A DNA stretch of 64,000 nt from Hyalella azteca (Eukaryota > Arthropoda > Malacostraca > Amphipoda > Hyalellidae), in assembly GCF_000764305.2 (NCBI RefSeq), contig NW_025930578.1:79501-143500 (forward strand). Reading direction: 5' to 3'. The notes under the pieces were generated by a model. That model ran no database searches. It worked only from the letters and a program-made list of their open reading frames with translations, and was not told the DNA's origin. Every line of letters begins with the position of its first letter. Within the stretch, counting starts at the first letter, position 1. A program made the translations under genes and the position numbers. Shown here piece after piece: positions 29,184 to 44,100 of the stretch.

Positions 29184-32100
29184 ATGGCTCAGGTGTCAGA
29201 CTGGACAAGGGTTGGAAATGATGTCTTTTACAGGTAGGTATCATACGTATGTTGAAAAATTATTACATTGACATTATTAACTTTTATCTATTATCTAAAA
29301 TAATTCAATTAAATGAGTTAATTATAATCTACTTTAAACTCACAGTATGAATCTGTAATCCAGCAAATATAAATAAATGTAAGAAATAAAAATCCATATA
29401 ATGTCTATAATATGGAAATATCTTTCAATTGAAATTTTTCTCTGATAATTTAATTATTTTCAATGTTTTGTTTATCACTCTAGTTGCATCCATAATAGCT
29501 AATATTTTTTTGTTTGTATACTACATGTCATTTCAGATTATTTTCTTTTTCAATGTCATGCCAGCCCATCATATTACTCAATAATGAATAATGTTTATTC
29601 GAGACTTAATATTATAATAGAATGTGACTTGTGAACCTTATTGGTACTACTACTGATTCTACCTTTAAAATCCTGCAAAATATTTTAATTGGTCTAATTG
29701 TGAAAAACAATAATGAAAGTGTTTATAATAATTACTCTCTAGTCATTAACTAAACCTGCATTGAAATCTAGATGAAAACATATTTTTTCATTTTTTTCAA
29801 ATATTTATTTACTTCATTTAATCTTTAATTTTAATTGTGAAGATAACACACATTTAGTGTTTATTTTGGATTTACTGGTATGTTTAGACCTTTAGCTATC
29901 TTAGTTCCAGGCTGTAAAATAAATATTTTTGAATCAAGATAGTGGTATCTTTTTAAGTTCTCCATTAAGCCATCTTGATCTTAAATTAATGTCATGGTCA
30001 GATAACAAACTATTGATCAATCTATTAACATCATGTCGATTGACATCTGCTGCCCCTTCTGATTAGTTACCCATCACTTGCAAGAATTGTATACAGTATC
30101 TATATTATTTGCATGTCATTGTCCATCATTAGCCATTGGCCATATCAATCTTATATTACAATCTGTGGAAAAGAGAATTGGCTTTAACATTCCTCCTTGA
30201 TCAAACCTCCTGGTCTTTCTAACTATGAATTTGGCATCCTCACCCTTTATTGTGCAATTCTTTCCAATCTGGTCTTGATTTATCCTAAATTATGGCATCC
30301 ATGTCAAATTCAGTAGGAATTCAAATAATTCTTCTAATTCAAATAATTCTTCTAATTCAAATAATTCTTCTTGTTCATTAGGATTATCCTATGGAAGAGC
30401 TAAAACCATCCATTCTTTTCCTGCTGTTATTTTACAAACCTAATTTATGTTGTAAAAATGAATTAAAATTGTGAATTTTCTACTCATGATATTTGTAATA
30501 TTTTGTAAAATGCTTTAGAGAGATTTCAGTTAAATATTTGCTCAGGTTTCATAGCCTAAGTTTATTCTTATTGGCTGGAAAAGATTATAGATAAAGTTTT
30601 CTGTTAGTATGTACCTATATAAATCTAAGACAAATGAAATATTTATCTAATTTATTTCAATTTTATAAATTAGGTACCTACTGTTATAAATTGAAAAAAT
30701 GAAAATTATTTAGAAGTGCTCATGTACATGTCACAGATTCTGACTGGTAGATCAAAGTGAGAAATGATTCTTAGTTCTCTGTCCCCCAAAATTGATTTGA
30801 TTTACCGGTATATTAAACCTTTCAAGAAGATTGTGATGGAATTTCTATGAGAACTAATTTCTTATCATCATATTGAATAAATTATTGCCACTTTGTGCAG
30901 TCTCTAATGGATTGAAATCTATTTGAGACTCAAAATGTTACCTGTAATATTGATGTCCTTTGAAATTCAGAAATTTTTGACATGTAAAACAGTTTTGACA
31001 GTCTATACCACTTTACCTTTATGGTCTTTATGGTAAAGTGATAATATCAACTCTGCTGCCACAAACTGGACTTTGGAGCCCTTAATTTATAAATTTTGCA
31101 GCTTCTGAAAATTATGGGGCTTGAATTAATTTTTTGAGCCATGACCCCATTTTATAAGCTAAGGAAAATAGTTTTAGAACTGTAAACTCGTATGCCAAAC
31201 CATGGATTGTACTATGTCAAATGTTAATTTTTGTACTATTGATATTGCAAGAAAAATATATTTCTTCGCTGTTGACTTGATTTACTTATGAAAATCAATA
31301 GGTCGCATTGATTGCTGATCAAAATATATGATAAAATATTGGTTTTTTGTTTCAATAAAGTTATTCAGAGTTTGATTTCTGTAAGCAAGTTGTCTGAATT
31401 TTGGGCATGGAAATTTCAAGGCACTAGATTTTGTTTGAAATGGGTACCTACTGAACTTCAGAGGTGTTGGGAGATAAATATTTCTTTAATATAAAGGGAT
31501 TTTGGAGCTGCCATATTTCAGTCAAATTAGAAGTTTTCCAATCTTGTTGGTATGTGGAGTAACAAATGCAATGGCATGCAAAACATCTACTATTTTATTC
31601 TAACTGGAAGCATTCCAGAAGAAAATACTGCCAGAGTATTTTCTATGGTATAAAGAAATTACCGGTATTGTGTATAAAAATAAAGAAAAATATACTGAGT
31701 TATTTTTAATCTTGAAATAATTTAGTATGTGCTTTGCTGAAAAATGCTTTAAAGCAAAATTTTGTAAACCAAAATTTTGTGTCCACCTTGAGCAAGTCCT
31801 TGAGCATACTTTTCCAATTTTTTTGAAAAATGAATACTATACATCCATACAACCCAATACTTTTCTCCTTCAAAGGAAAGCTGAGTTGTACACTATGGAG
31901 TGGGGAGGAGGGATCAATGTTGAAGAGGTGCTGCTGAGTGGCGCTCCTTATGGTGGTCCGATTGCACTCACGTGGCTGCAAGAAGGTCGCACTAAACACA
32001 GAGCGCCCCAGAGTCCCGCAACTCCCACCATTGTCATATTTTCAGCTGCTGGAGTCAAAATGGGCATTATAAAGGTTTTCCATCCTTTGATTATTTAACT

Positions 32101-35100
32101 TATTAAAACTTTATCAGGTTTTAGCCTAGTGTTATTTTATGTACATATGCCAGTTATTTGTAAAAAAATTAATTTCCACATTTCTTCCTAAAATGTACCT
32201 ACCCCCCTCCTGGATACCAGCATCATCATACATAAGAAATTGGTTTAAATCTTGGGTAAATGAGGAAATTAGGTATATAGCAAATGCTTTGTATTACCGT
32301 ACTTTTTAATTTTGTTCTTCTTGACTTTATGAAAATACCAAAATAGGAATTGGAAGTACAAAAGAATTGAGGGGTCTGTTTTTGTTTAATTATATTTATA
32401 TTTTTGAAATTTTAAATGTATTTATTGTGCACCTAACTTTATTTGAGATTTTTCTTTGAATGCTTTTGGTGCTCCAACTTGATATGTTTATTTTCAACTT
32501 GTCTTGGAAATTACAGTGGGGCAATGCTCCGCTGATTGCAATGGGCTGGACGCTCTCTGAGGACCTGTTATGCGTGCAGCAAGATGGCGCAGTGTCAATG
32601 TATGACATGTTTGGCAACTATAAACAGACTTTCAACATGGGCCCGGTAAGGGTTTAAATTCTGGTTACTTAACAAATATTTGATCAGTCTTTTCTGAAAA
32701 ATAATATTTGGTGCAGAATTAACTATTTCAACTGTAGACATTTTTTCTAGATAGTACCCTAAGCTGTTTAAGAATAAATTTTTTACAAAAATGTTGGAAA
32801 AGTTGAGTTTCTTTGTTCTATTAATCTACAAACTAACTGTAAAGTACCATTTTATTTCTGCTTCAGTTTAACACTAACTAAAATCTTCCTAAATGTTGAT
32901 TTTCATTTAGTTTTATTGTAGAAACTCAGAGAGATGCTCATTATCCATGCAAAACATTCCTTAATGCTTCATAATTGCCATGCTATCATTATTGATTCAT
33001 AAAAGCTGATAATTTCTACTGGAACAGATTTGTATTAATAAATTAAAATTTTCACAATTTGGTATCATTGTCATTTATATTTATTTATTTATTTAATTTT
33101 TGCAGGAGGCCAAAGATACAGGCATTTTATCTGCTAAAGTGTTTGAAGGAATCCAAGGCACTGGCGTTGCTGTGCTCACTGCCACCCACCGACTCTATGT
33201 CATTGCCAACGTTGCTGAACCAAACCCAAGGAAATACGCAGATTTCCCTAGTGTGTATTTGCTAAACACTTATTTTAATGCAGTATTTCATGATTTTATA
33301 CAATTTTTTTATGTTCAGCTTGAATTATTGTGCAAGATTGTTACTTGCGATGAGGAGGCAGGTTGTATCCCTGGAGGAGGTTCTTAGAACTTGTTCATTA
33401 TACGTTCAGAATTTTTCAACATTGGGCATTGTTAAAATCCATCAAAATGATTTTTTTTTATTGTAAGACGATTATGAAAGAATTGGTTCTGTGTGCTACC
33501 TATATATAAAACAGCTGATGAAACTAATGTTCAATGTTAATCCCATTATAACATTTTAGGTATGTCAAAGTTTAATTTTATGTTCATCAACTTCAATAGC
33601 CTAATTGATAACTTGCTGTTTCTTGTTGATAACTATTAGAAATAGGCTCCTGAATTAGTCGCTGTGTTCAGGTGCTGATGTCTCGTGCTGGACGGTGCTG
33701 AGAGAGGAGCGTGCGCTGAAGGTGCTGCTGTGCCAGCACGATGTGCTGTGCTGGAGCAGTGCTGCCAACACTCGTGCTGATGTTGTCCAAGTTCGTATAT
33801 GAAATTCCTTTTACAATGCTGACTATTGTACTAATCGGGCTCGAAAGGATGACGTCACGGCACCGAATCGCCAGATGCATTGTGGGATTGGCCGCCATAT
33901 TTGTAGCAGGGTCTAGCTTTCGCCTACGTGGTAAATCTACTGTGCTCGTCTCTTTTTGAAGTTTTTGTTTGGAGATGGGACGCTTGGCACCATTGTAGGA
34001 TGTACCAGTCATTCTCACGGCCATTTAACCAGAAAACTATACAATGGAATGCGTTTATTCAGTTTACTAGCCTTGAATGCCGTGTATATCGTATCAGTTT
34101 CTGGCTCGTACTGATATACGTATCGCGTATCAGTTTACAGCTGTGAATATTTATTATATACGATACTATACATTTTCCAGGGGCAAAATCTGTTACTTGT
34201 CTTTAGATAAGCTACATAAGTAAGTGGTCTGAGGTGTCACATGAGCGCGTCCAATATCGGAATCGGTATTACAATTACTATGAGCCGTCCGAACCCTGGC
34301 TACTTGGTAAGCATTGATAAAATTCTATCCTTTTCCTCTTCAAAAAGATGAGAAGGAATTTCATTTTCCATTCTTAAAAGGTTCCATTCATCAGCATCAT
34401 TATCTTCGTCCAGTTGTACTACCAAACTAACTCTACCAGGTACATCGCCTTTCTTGGTTCGTTGAAGTTTCGTTTCTCCATCGCCTGTACCCATCCATCC
34501 ACAAATTGTTTGTAAGCTTCAAGCGTATTGTATGCCTTGAATACTTGCAAGGTGTTTGGCTGACCACCAAACACCAAATAGTTCAGTAAATCCCCGTGTT
34601 AAACGAGAGGCAGGCTTGAAAAATCTGCGCATCACGGCTTTGCCGGCACTTCGTTGGCATCAACATCGTTAATGTCGAACAATTTTCTTAAATATCGGTC
34701 TCTCACTGAAGGAAGCAGTTTTTGACAACAGTATAATCCTTTCTGCTTTGTTCTTTCTTCCTCTATTGCTACCAAAACATGCAAATGTGTAGGAACGAGA
34801 GAGTAAGCTGAGGCGCCAGTGTTATACAAAGATGGCGACGTAGGAACGCGGCTAACGTGGATACGCGGGAGCTTGGCGAGCCCGATAGGATGCAACTTTT
34901 ATGCAAATTTTTTATGCAGGTCAATTTCTGTTTTTTTTTATTCTTTGTCTATTAATATTTAACCAAAATTCTGTTTTGAATGAATCTTTAGATGAATTTT
35001 TCCATGCTATAAAATTACATGGACTAACATTTCAGTAGCAAATCTTTTAGCTTAACTTCATTTGAAGTTCAATATTTTCTTGGATGGTCTATAAGATTGA

Positions 35101-38100
35101 ACCAATGAAAAAGAATATCTTTTCAATTTTATAGGTAAAACGTTTATTCAACAAAATTTATGTGGAATCTAATGTGTTATTGTCCAATGTAATTTTGTTA
35201 TTCATCTCAGTAAATATTTTAAATCACTAACATACATATACAGGCAGGCAACAACCTCTTACCTTTTCATGCAAGTTTTAAAATTATTGGGCAATTTGGC
35301 ATAAAATGAATTGCACTGTAGTTTTGTGCTTAGTTATTTAGGGTGTGCAATAACTTACATTTTTTGACAGTGCAATGATAACAATTTTATGCAGGCACTA
35401 GCAGGTATTGCAGGTAATGAAGTAAAAGTCATTATAATCTTTGAAATAAATAAACACTGTCCTTGCATAGTGGCAAAAAAGAAATTTTTTTAGTTGCCAG
35501 TTCAATTTTAGTTTCCTAGTTTACTTCAAGATTTCATTCAATGCTGGCATCCATGATACTTCTGCTGTCTATTCAACAGCCTTAAAAAGTTTACAATTAA
35601 TTAGAAAGTTGACAATTAAATTATATTATCTATAATTATTATAATGTCGAGAATTAAATTATATTATATAGGTAATTATAAATTATAATTTCAACAATTA
35701 AAAAGTTGGCCTCAAAAAGGAAGGGCAATTATTAAATTGGCAATTGAATGTTGTAGAATAACTTGGTGATGACAGCCTGAGAAACGTGCAGTAGGTTCAG
35801 AGGAAGACCAGACGTGACAGCTAACTTATCTGGTCCCGAGCTGATTCCGTCTATCAGAGATGGAGTTCTTTGAATTTTTATAGTGGGCGATTTATGGAAA
35901 CTTCCTGATTTGAAAGCTCAATAAAAATTTTTAAAGATATCATTACAATATAAATTTCACTGGATAAGATATCACCGGAATTTTATATCTCTTTGGTTTA
36001 AAAATGACATCAGACAAATGATTGCCCCCCATTGTCAATGCATCCAGTTAGTCGATTTCTGAAGTTCCGTTCAACTCGCTGAAGCAAATTGAGGGGTATG
36101 TTGGCGATGGCTTGGCGTATGTTGTTCTTCAAATGAGGTACCGTAGGGTTCTTTGACAACCATTGTAAATAATTTATATAAGAAAACCTTATAAAAAATC
36201 ACACGGGCCAAATCGGGGGATCAGGCCGGCCAAAGAAGGTCGCCTCTCAAGGCCATAACGAAACGGCCATTATAACAGTATGCCTCGACAGCAAACGCAC
36301 GCTGCTCACTTTTCCAATGCATAATGGCAACTGACTAAGCGGGACACAAAACTTCATAACCTTGCCTTTCATATGAAATACTTTCCACTGTTTTCCTACA
36401 ATATCTGGCAGAAATACAAAAGAGGAAGTTCCCGTGAATCACCCTGTAAATACGATTCTTGTGTTTTTGTGTAAACACGTGCTCAACACTGTTAAATTGG
36501 GCCGAGGTAAAAATTATTGAAGGGTTTTCATGCCCCCCACACTTTACAGAGGGTTTGGTAGACCCCGTAGCCATCGTAAAATTCAACATACTAATTTAAA
36601 TTCATCACTTTCACAGGCCCCACACGTTACGGAGGGTGTTGAAGACCCCGTAGTCATCGTGAAGGTGAGCGTGAGCAGCAACCAGCGTTGCATTGCACTG
36701 CTCAGCGCCACAGGCAAGCTCTGGCTCGGCTCCTCAGATCTGCTCACGAGGTTCACACTTCACGACACGCGCAGCAACGTGTGCCCCAGACACTTGGCGT
36801 GGTCAGACTCTAAATTTGTATTTATCTAGAATTAATTGTCTTCCTTCTGTAGAATTATTTTTTTTACTTTAAAAATAGTTATTTAAATTTAGAATTAGTC
36901 GCCTTCCTTCTGTAGAATTAGTATTTTTGATTTAGAAATGGGGATTCTTAATTTACAATTGTTCGCCTTCCTTCTTCAGGTAGTCTTTTTGCTTCACAAA
37001 ATCATTTAGATTTAGTATTATTTGCCTTCCTTGTTTAGAATGGTATTTTTGCTTTAGAAATAGTCAATTGAATTTTGAATTTGTCGCCTTCTTTCTTTAG
37101 AATAGTATTTTTGCTTTAGAAATTGTTATTTGAATTTAGAATTAGTCACTTTCTTTAATTAGAATGGTCTTTTTGCTGTAGAAATAGTCATTTGAATTTA
37201 GAATTAGTCGCCTTCCATCTTTAGGATTAGTCTTCTGCTTTAGAAATATTTGTTTGAATTTAGAATTACGGTAGTCGTCTTTCTTTAAAAGTAGGCTTAT
37301 TGCTGCAGAATTTGGTAGTATTTTTAGCGCATTTCCTCATTTATGGAAAAAATGCCCTATTGTGCTCGCCATGTCCGTCTGTCCGTCCGTGACTTCACGT
37401 TTTCGTCGACGAGAAAATGCGCTCTCTGTCACTCACTGCAGTGAGTCCTGAGTTATATTTTTTTCGTGAATTTAGTCATAACCACATTAAGAAAACATAA
37501 TTTTTAATTAAATTCTCACGTAACCTTACAAGAATTCTGAATTAATTCTCACAAAACCTCCCCAGGCCTCTTGCCTGGTGAGGCTGGAAAGTTAAATGAT
37601 TATATTGGTGCTTAAGTATTAACCACTGCAATCGTCTCGTTGCTAAGACAGGAAAATTCCCCGGTTATTTCTTAATGTAAATCCTATGACTTTCATCACT
37701 TTCATTCGTATTTGCAGAGTCTGCACTTGCTATTATTATGTTTTATAGAGAGTTCAGTATAATATTGCATTGCTTCGTTGTTATTTTGGCAAGTAAGGTC
37801 AGTGTGATTTTTATTCTTCTGTCTCGGTGGGAGCTCAGCAAAATATCCTGAGTTTTCTACGTATTTGTTTGGTGCAGCTGCTATTATTTTGTCTTATTAT
37901 GATCTAAATGAAATATCTTATTATCATTTTTACACATTTTATTTGTCTTATTATGATCTGAATGAAATATCATATTATAATTGTTACACATGTTATTTTT
38001 TTAATGAGATACGTATCTTATAATAATTATTACGCATGTTATTTTTCTAATTATGACCTGAGTAAAATATCATATTATAATTGTCACACATTTTGTTTTG

Positions 38101-41100
38101 TCTTATTATGATGTGAATTGAATATCTAAGAATTACGTACTTTCACACATTAGAATTGTTACACATTTGATTTATCTTATTATGATCTGTTTGAAATATC
38201 ATATAATAATTATTATACATTTTTTTTGTCTTATTATGATCTTAGTGAAATATCATATTATAATTGTTACACATTTTATTTTATCTCATTATGATCTGAA
38301 TGAAATACCTAATACAATTGTTACACATTTCATTTGTCTTATTAAGATGTGAGTGAAATATCATATTCTAATTGTTACACATTTTATTCCTCTTATTATG
38401 ATCCGAATGAAATATAAGAATTGTTACACATTTTACTTTGTCTCATTAAGATCTTTCTTATAACAATCGTTACACATTTTAGTTATGTCGTTAAGATCCG
38501 AGTGAAATATATTCTAATTACCACACATTGTACAGGTGTGGGAGCGGCAGCGTGGTGCTGGTATGGGAGGTAACCCTGCAGCTCGTGGACATCACGGGTA
38601 GCGTAGCCACGTTCTACCTGGACTCTCCTGTACATGTGGTGCAGGAGCTGGACTGTGTGCGTCTTGTGGGCGACACCTCGCATCACATCCTCTACAAGGT
38701 GCCGTATCTTGCCCTTTGGCATCGAATAATAAGGTCAAAGTAGAATAATAAGGTTTTCGCATCTTCCAAGGTGACGTATGTTGGCCTTTTTTGGGGGTAA
38801 TAAGTCGAATATTAAGGTTTTAGTCGAATAATAAGAGCTTGCCATCTACGAAGTGTGACTACCCTCTTTTGGGTGAGAGAACAAGTCAAATAATATGAGC
38901 TTCATGCCTAAAAGCAGCCGCTATACTTACCCTTGTTGGGGGGAAGAAGTCTAATAATTATGATTTCGCGTCTACAAAGTGCTTGCAAGTTTTGTGCTCT
39001 GGGAGTAATAAGTGACAGGGAATCATATGTACAAGGTGCGTCAATTTTCCTCTATGGGAAAGCAGTTAGCAAAATAATAAGGACTATGTTTCCACAAAGG
39101 CACCTACAATACTGCATTATGTTGAAGTATACTGCACAACATGCAAACAAATACCAGGAAACTAAATATTTGTTTAGCTTTAAAATAGAACTGCGTAGCA
39201 GAGATAAGTTCTTATTGCGTTTTTCTGATTCTTTGTTTTGTGCACTACCATATTTTATCAATCACTATAATAAGCAAATACACAGCTTGTTGAACTGTTG
39301 TCTTGAATTATTCTGTATAAAGAGTCAAAGGTTCCTTATACACTGATTATGTTCATTAAATCAGTGTTGCATTATAAATGATCAAATGACAATCTCGATA
39401 AAGAATATTGTATCAGTTCAATGAAATGGTTCCAGAAACATTAGTGGTCCAAATCACCTATAAGGATGTTAATATCTATCAGTTATTAACGATTCATTTT
39501 TATTATTTATATCATTGACCCCAAAATCCGAGCATTCATTAATATATGCCTGATTATGATTAACATTTTTCTCAACGAATTACTGGCGGGCAATTATTGA
39601 CGATTCTTTTTACATTTTTATATGCGGAGTATTGTTGCAAAAGTTCGAGTATTCAATAATATATGATTCTGATCAACACTTTTCTCTCAAAGAATTACTG
39701 GAAGGCAAATGATGTTTGTAATTAATGCAGGTTTTAATTACTCGTTACGGAACAGGTCCCTCACGCATCAGTCGAGACGCTGGGTATCGGGTCCATGTCC
39801 CCGGGAGCGCTGCTTGTGGAAGCCCATCTTGGATACGAGGTGAATTATTGGAGAAATTAATTAAATAATAATTAATTAATTAATGCATGATTGTAATTCT
39901 GATAATAAAAATTTAGATTTAATATAAGTTGTTTGTTCCATCATGGATAAGGCGATGATGATCATGTTTCAAGTTATTTTCTGCAGTCTATAGGCATTTG
40001 ATGCCGTATTTTCTACCAGCTACCAACAAAAGTTATTCTTGTTGCAGACTGCAACATAATCTAACAATTTGTCTTGTTGCAGTATAATATAACAGTTTTG
40101 TAACGTTTCTTCCTGACTGTTAGAGTTCAAATAAAGTCTACTCAAGTACCGATGAGGGAAATAACGACATTGTGAACTCTTATTTGTAATATCAAACAGA
40201 AGACTAATGACTGAATATGAGTTCAGGTTTTTATGAGATACTACAATATGAACTTGAATTACACGAGATGCGGCGCATGGAATGGCTGTTAACTGAGACC
40301 GTCCTAGCTCAACAAAGTCCTCGCTTAAAATTAATCCTTATATAATATATGCTGTAGTCAGGATAAGTATAGGTACTATCATAGATCTGTCACACTCGGC
40401 TTTTCATATTTACTAGATATATTTATAGTTTAGCAAATATTCGTAATAAGAAAACAAATCTTCGAATTTAGATGTTCTGCTCTATCTTATAATATGACTG
40501 TAATGAGCGACTGTCGCACTCATTTCGCACTCAGTTACAGCACTAATAAAATATTTTTGATAGCTGTTCTCATACATACACCTTGTGAACAGCTTAGCTA
40601 TTGAGCAATACCGTTAATGAGTGACAAGTTAATTGAACCATCCGTTTGACGGCGTCCTTAGTATTCTCTATTATCCAAATATATTATTTTTGTTTTACTT
40701 TAAAATCCTACATTGAAAGAATTAAATAACCTGCACTAGTTTCATTCATACCATTTATTTGTAATCTTGAAATAATCTCTGTATTATCAATCTAAGGTGC
40801 TCTGTACTGATTAATACACACATTTATTTGGTACTGTACATACTACAGGGATCAGTCTTCGGACTGATCCTCTTCCTGTTATATACTGTCGACGTGTTTG
40901 AATCCGCACATGCTCGTTTAATTCACTATGTCAAGGATTAAAATTCAGTCTCATAGTTGGAATCTACACATGTTCACACGACGACACCCAAATACTGTCC
41001 GTCGGCTGACGTTGCAGCGTTGCAGGACCGGATGTCTGTCTGCATGGACGCTGTCTCAGACTGTATGCGCTCTGACCAGCTCCAGCTCAATGCATCATGA

Positions 41101-44100
41101 ATCGACTTTATTTGGATTACGACTGCTCGGCACCAGCATCAGCTTCCGGCCAACCCTGTCCGCGTGGGTAACGAGTTCGTTATGCCTGCGTCTGCAGTTC
41201 GTAACCAGGGGCATTCTGTTGGACTCGGAACTTTCTATGAACAATCACATTGTCAAAGAACAGTCATGCTACACTCTCTGGACTTCCGCCCACCGCACTT
41301 ACTAAACTGCAATCCGTATTGAACTCGTGTTTAATAAGCGAAAATTCGACCACGTGACGCCGATATTGCGCGATCTTCACTGGCTACGCATGCAGCAGCG
41401 CACGCAGTTCAAGGTCGCTGTTCTGAGGTTCCGATGCCTTCACGGTCTGGCGCCTCCTTATCTCACGGAAGGTCTGCAACGCGTGTCGGATCTGCCTTCT
41501 AGAAGACGACTGCGTTCGTCATCAACAGCGTCATCCTTTCATTCCATCTAAATTCTGAACGCTTATCTACCGTCGGCGACAGAGCGTTCCCGGCCGCAGC
41601 CGCCAGAACCTGGAACAGTCCGCCGGCTTCCGTAACTTAATTCGGCTATTGCGTTGCAGGTGTTTCGTCGACGCCTCAATACGGAACTATTTCGTAGAGC
41701 CTATGAATCAAGTGCTTAGTTATTTTTGTCCGTTATCATCCTTTCTCGTTCTTTTTATTTTTCGCTTGCTATTAATCTTATGTGTAATGGTACCCTCGAA
41801 GCTCGTTTGAACCAGACGCCACGATAACTGCTTCGTATAATAATAATAATAATAATAAATATGATAAAAAATATAACTCAGTACTCACTGCAGTGAGTGA
41901 CAGAGAGCGCATTTTCTCGTAGACGAAAACGTGAAGTCACGGACAGACGGACAGACAGACGGACAGACAGACAGACGGACATGGCGAGCACAATAGCGCC
42001 TTTTTTCCCATAAAGAAAAAATGCGCTTAAAAGGTTAATAATAACAATAACAATTACGTATAATGATAAAAATAAAAAGATTTTAAATGAACCGCTGTGT
42101 TGATAATTTATTTGTTAATATATCAGGAAGAGTCACCGCGTGCCTATGACTGCCTGAAGCTGATCCAGGGCAAGGAGGAGGAGGCCGTACACACCTGCCT
42201 AGAGGCTGCCAGGCACGACATGAGCGTGGACAACGTCAAGCTGCTGCTCAAGGTGATTGGCTGCTCAAGGTGATTGGCAAATGATTGGCTGTTCAAGGTG
42301 ATTGGCTGCTTAAGGTGATTGGCAAATGATTGGCTGCTCAAGGTGATTTGCTGCTTAAGGTGATTGGCAAATGATTGGCTGCTCAAGGTGATTGGCGGCT
42401 GATTGGCTGCTCAAGGTGATTGGCGGCTGATTGGCTGCTCAAGGTGATTGGCAAATGATTGCCTGTTCAATGTGATTGGCGGCTGATTGGCTGCACAAGG
42501 TGATTTGGCGGCTGATTGGCTGCACAAGGTGATTGGCGGCTGATTGGCTGCACAAGGTGATTTGGTGGCTGATTGGCTTCTCAAGGTGATTGGTGGCTGA
42601 TTGGCTGCTCAAGGTGATTGGCGGCTGATTGGCTGCTCAAGGTGATTGGCGGCTGATTGGCTGCTCAAGGTGATTGGCGGCTGATTGGCTGCTCAAGGTG
42701 ATTGGCTGCTGATTGGCTGTTCAAGGTGATGACTGCTCAAGGTGATTGGCTGCTCAAGGTGATGGTGATAAACTGTTTCAGGTGAGAAGTGGAGCGTATT
42801 TTTATTTAAATCCGTCAGGTTTCTCGAGCCGCTCGATATAAGGCTTAGCTCTAGTAAGAGTGATGTTAACGATGCTCTTCATGGTGGGTTCTTGAATTTA
42901 CATTAAGAAATAAATATTAGGTACTAGAAGATTCATCTGTTACAAAAAATTTCTACTTCATTTCTGTGTAGCAGAACAATTTTGTCAAGTCTTCCGTTGG
43001 TGTTTATGGTCACTCATTAACTATGATCTAGTGAATTTATCGAATTACGTTCACAATTTCCTAATTGAAGTCATCATTAGGGGAAGATAAAACAGCAATG
43101 CACAGTTTCTTCAAGGTGCAACTTTCACTGTAAGGGCTTAATAGTTTGATTTGTAACTTGCCTTAGTATTGTTTGATTTATTTTCCTCTCTTAACTTTAC
43201 TTAGCACTGTCTTATTCAGCTTACATTCCATTTCTCCTTTGAATTATTTCCTCAAGTTTCCTCCCTAACTTTCCTTAGCATTGTCTTATCCGATTTACAT
43301 TCCAAAGTTTCCTCCCTAACTTTCCTTTGTATTGTTTACTATCAGTCATCGCTGTTCGGCCTTACGTTTCTACCGCCCCTGGAGCCTAACACGTTCAAAG
43401 ACACGGCTTTGAAACTGCGCATCTTGAACGACCTCCGCTCAAAAAAGATAGGTGAGTATTATCTAAGGACGAATTTAATGTATAAATCACGTTCAAATTA
43501 CCAACTGAAGTGTTGCATTTTCTCTGATGATAATCGTTACTTCCAATTGTCCATTCTACTGTTAATTTGAAGAGCACAAATTTGTAACATAATTCCCTGT
43601 ATGCCATTTTTCATATAATTAATAACAGATGTAAAGCATAATTCTCTTACTCGCACCCTTAAATAATTCTTTGTACTCTCTCCTCGAACAATGTTTTAGT
43701 CTCCTTGTTACTCACTCATCTAAATGACTATATTCTAACTTTCTATTGTTAAAATGTTAATAGTAATTCTGATCCTTGGTACGTTCCCCTCCATATGACT
43801 ATATTATAACTCTCTGTTATTGAAATGTTAATAGTAATTCTGACGCTGGTTGCTCAGGGATGCCACTGACATGGCAGCAGCTAGAGAGGCTCACGCTGGA
43901 GGTGGCGCTCGAGCGACTCGTTGCCCGAAGATTCTTCCCTGTGGCTTTGGCCATCGCGCGAACTTTGGGCCTCGAGACCCAACTTGTGCCCCGAATATTG
44001 GCCCACTGGGCCTGCTACAAGGTATTAAATTCATCAGGTACATGTTTTAAGACACAACTTTTTAGGGTTTTAATAAGCGCATTTAATTTTTAGAATTTTT

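Noticed and set aside
36530..36829. 99-codon frame taken as one VPS16 exon including the ghost copy
   Set aside because: The acceptor TTTCACAG at 36616 and phase from exon 5 give a start at 36617; the donor at 36801 lets exon 7 complete W-C-G in phase, so the frame's end is intron.
42240..42780. CRISPR-like regular array
   Set aside because: Units are contiguous, without unique spacers, in an intron of an animal gene.
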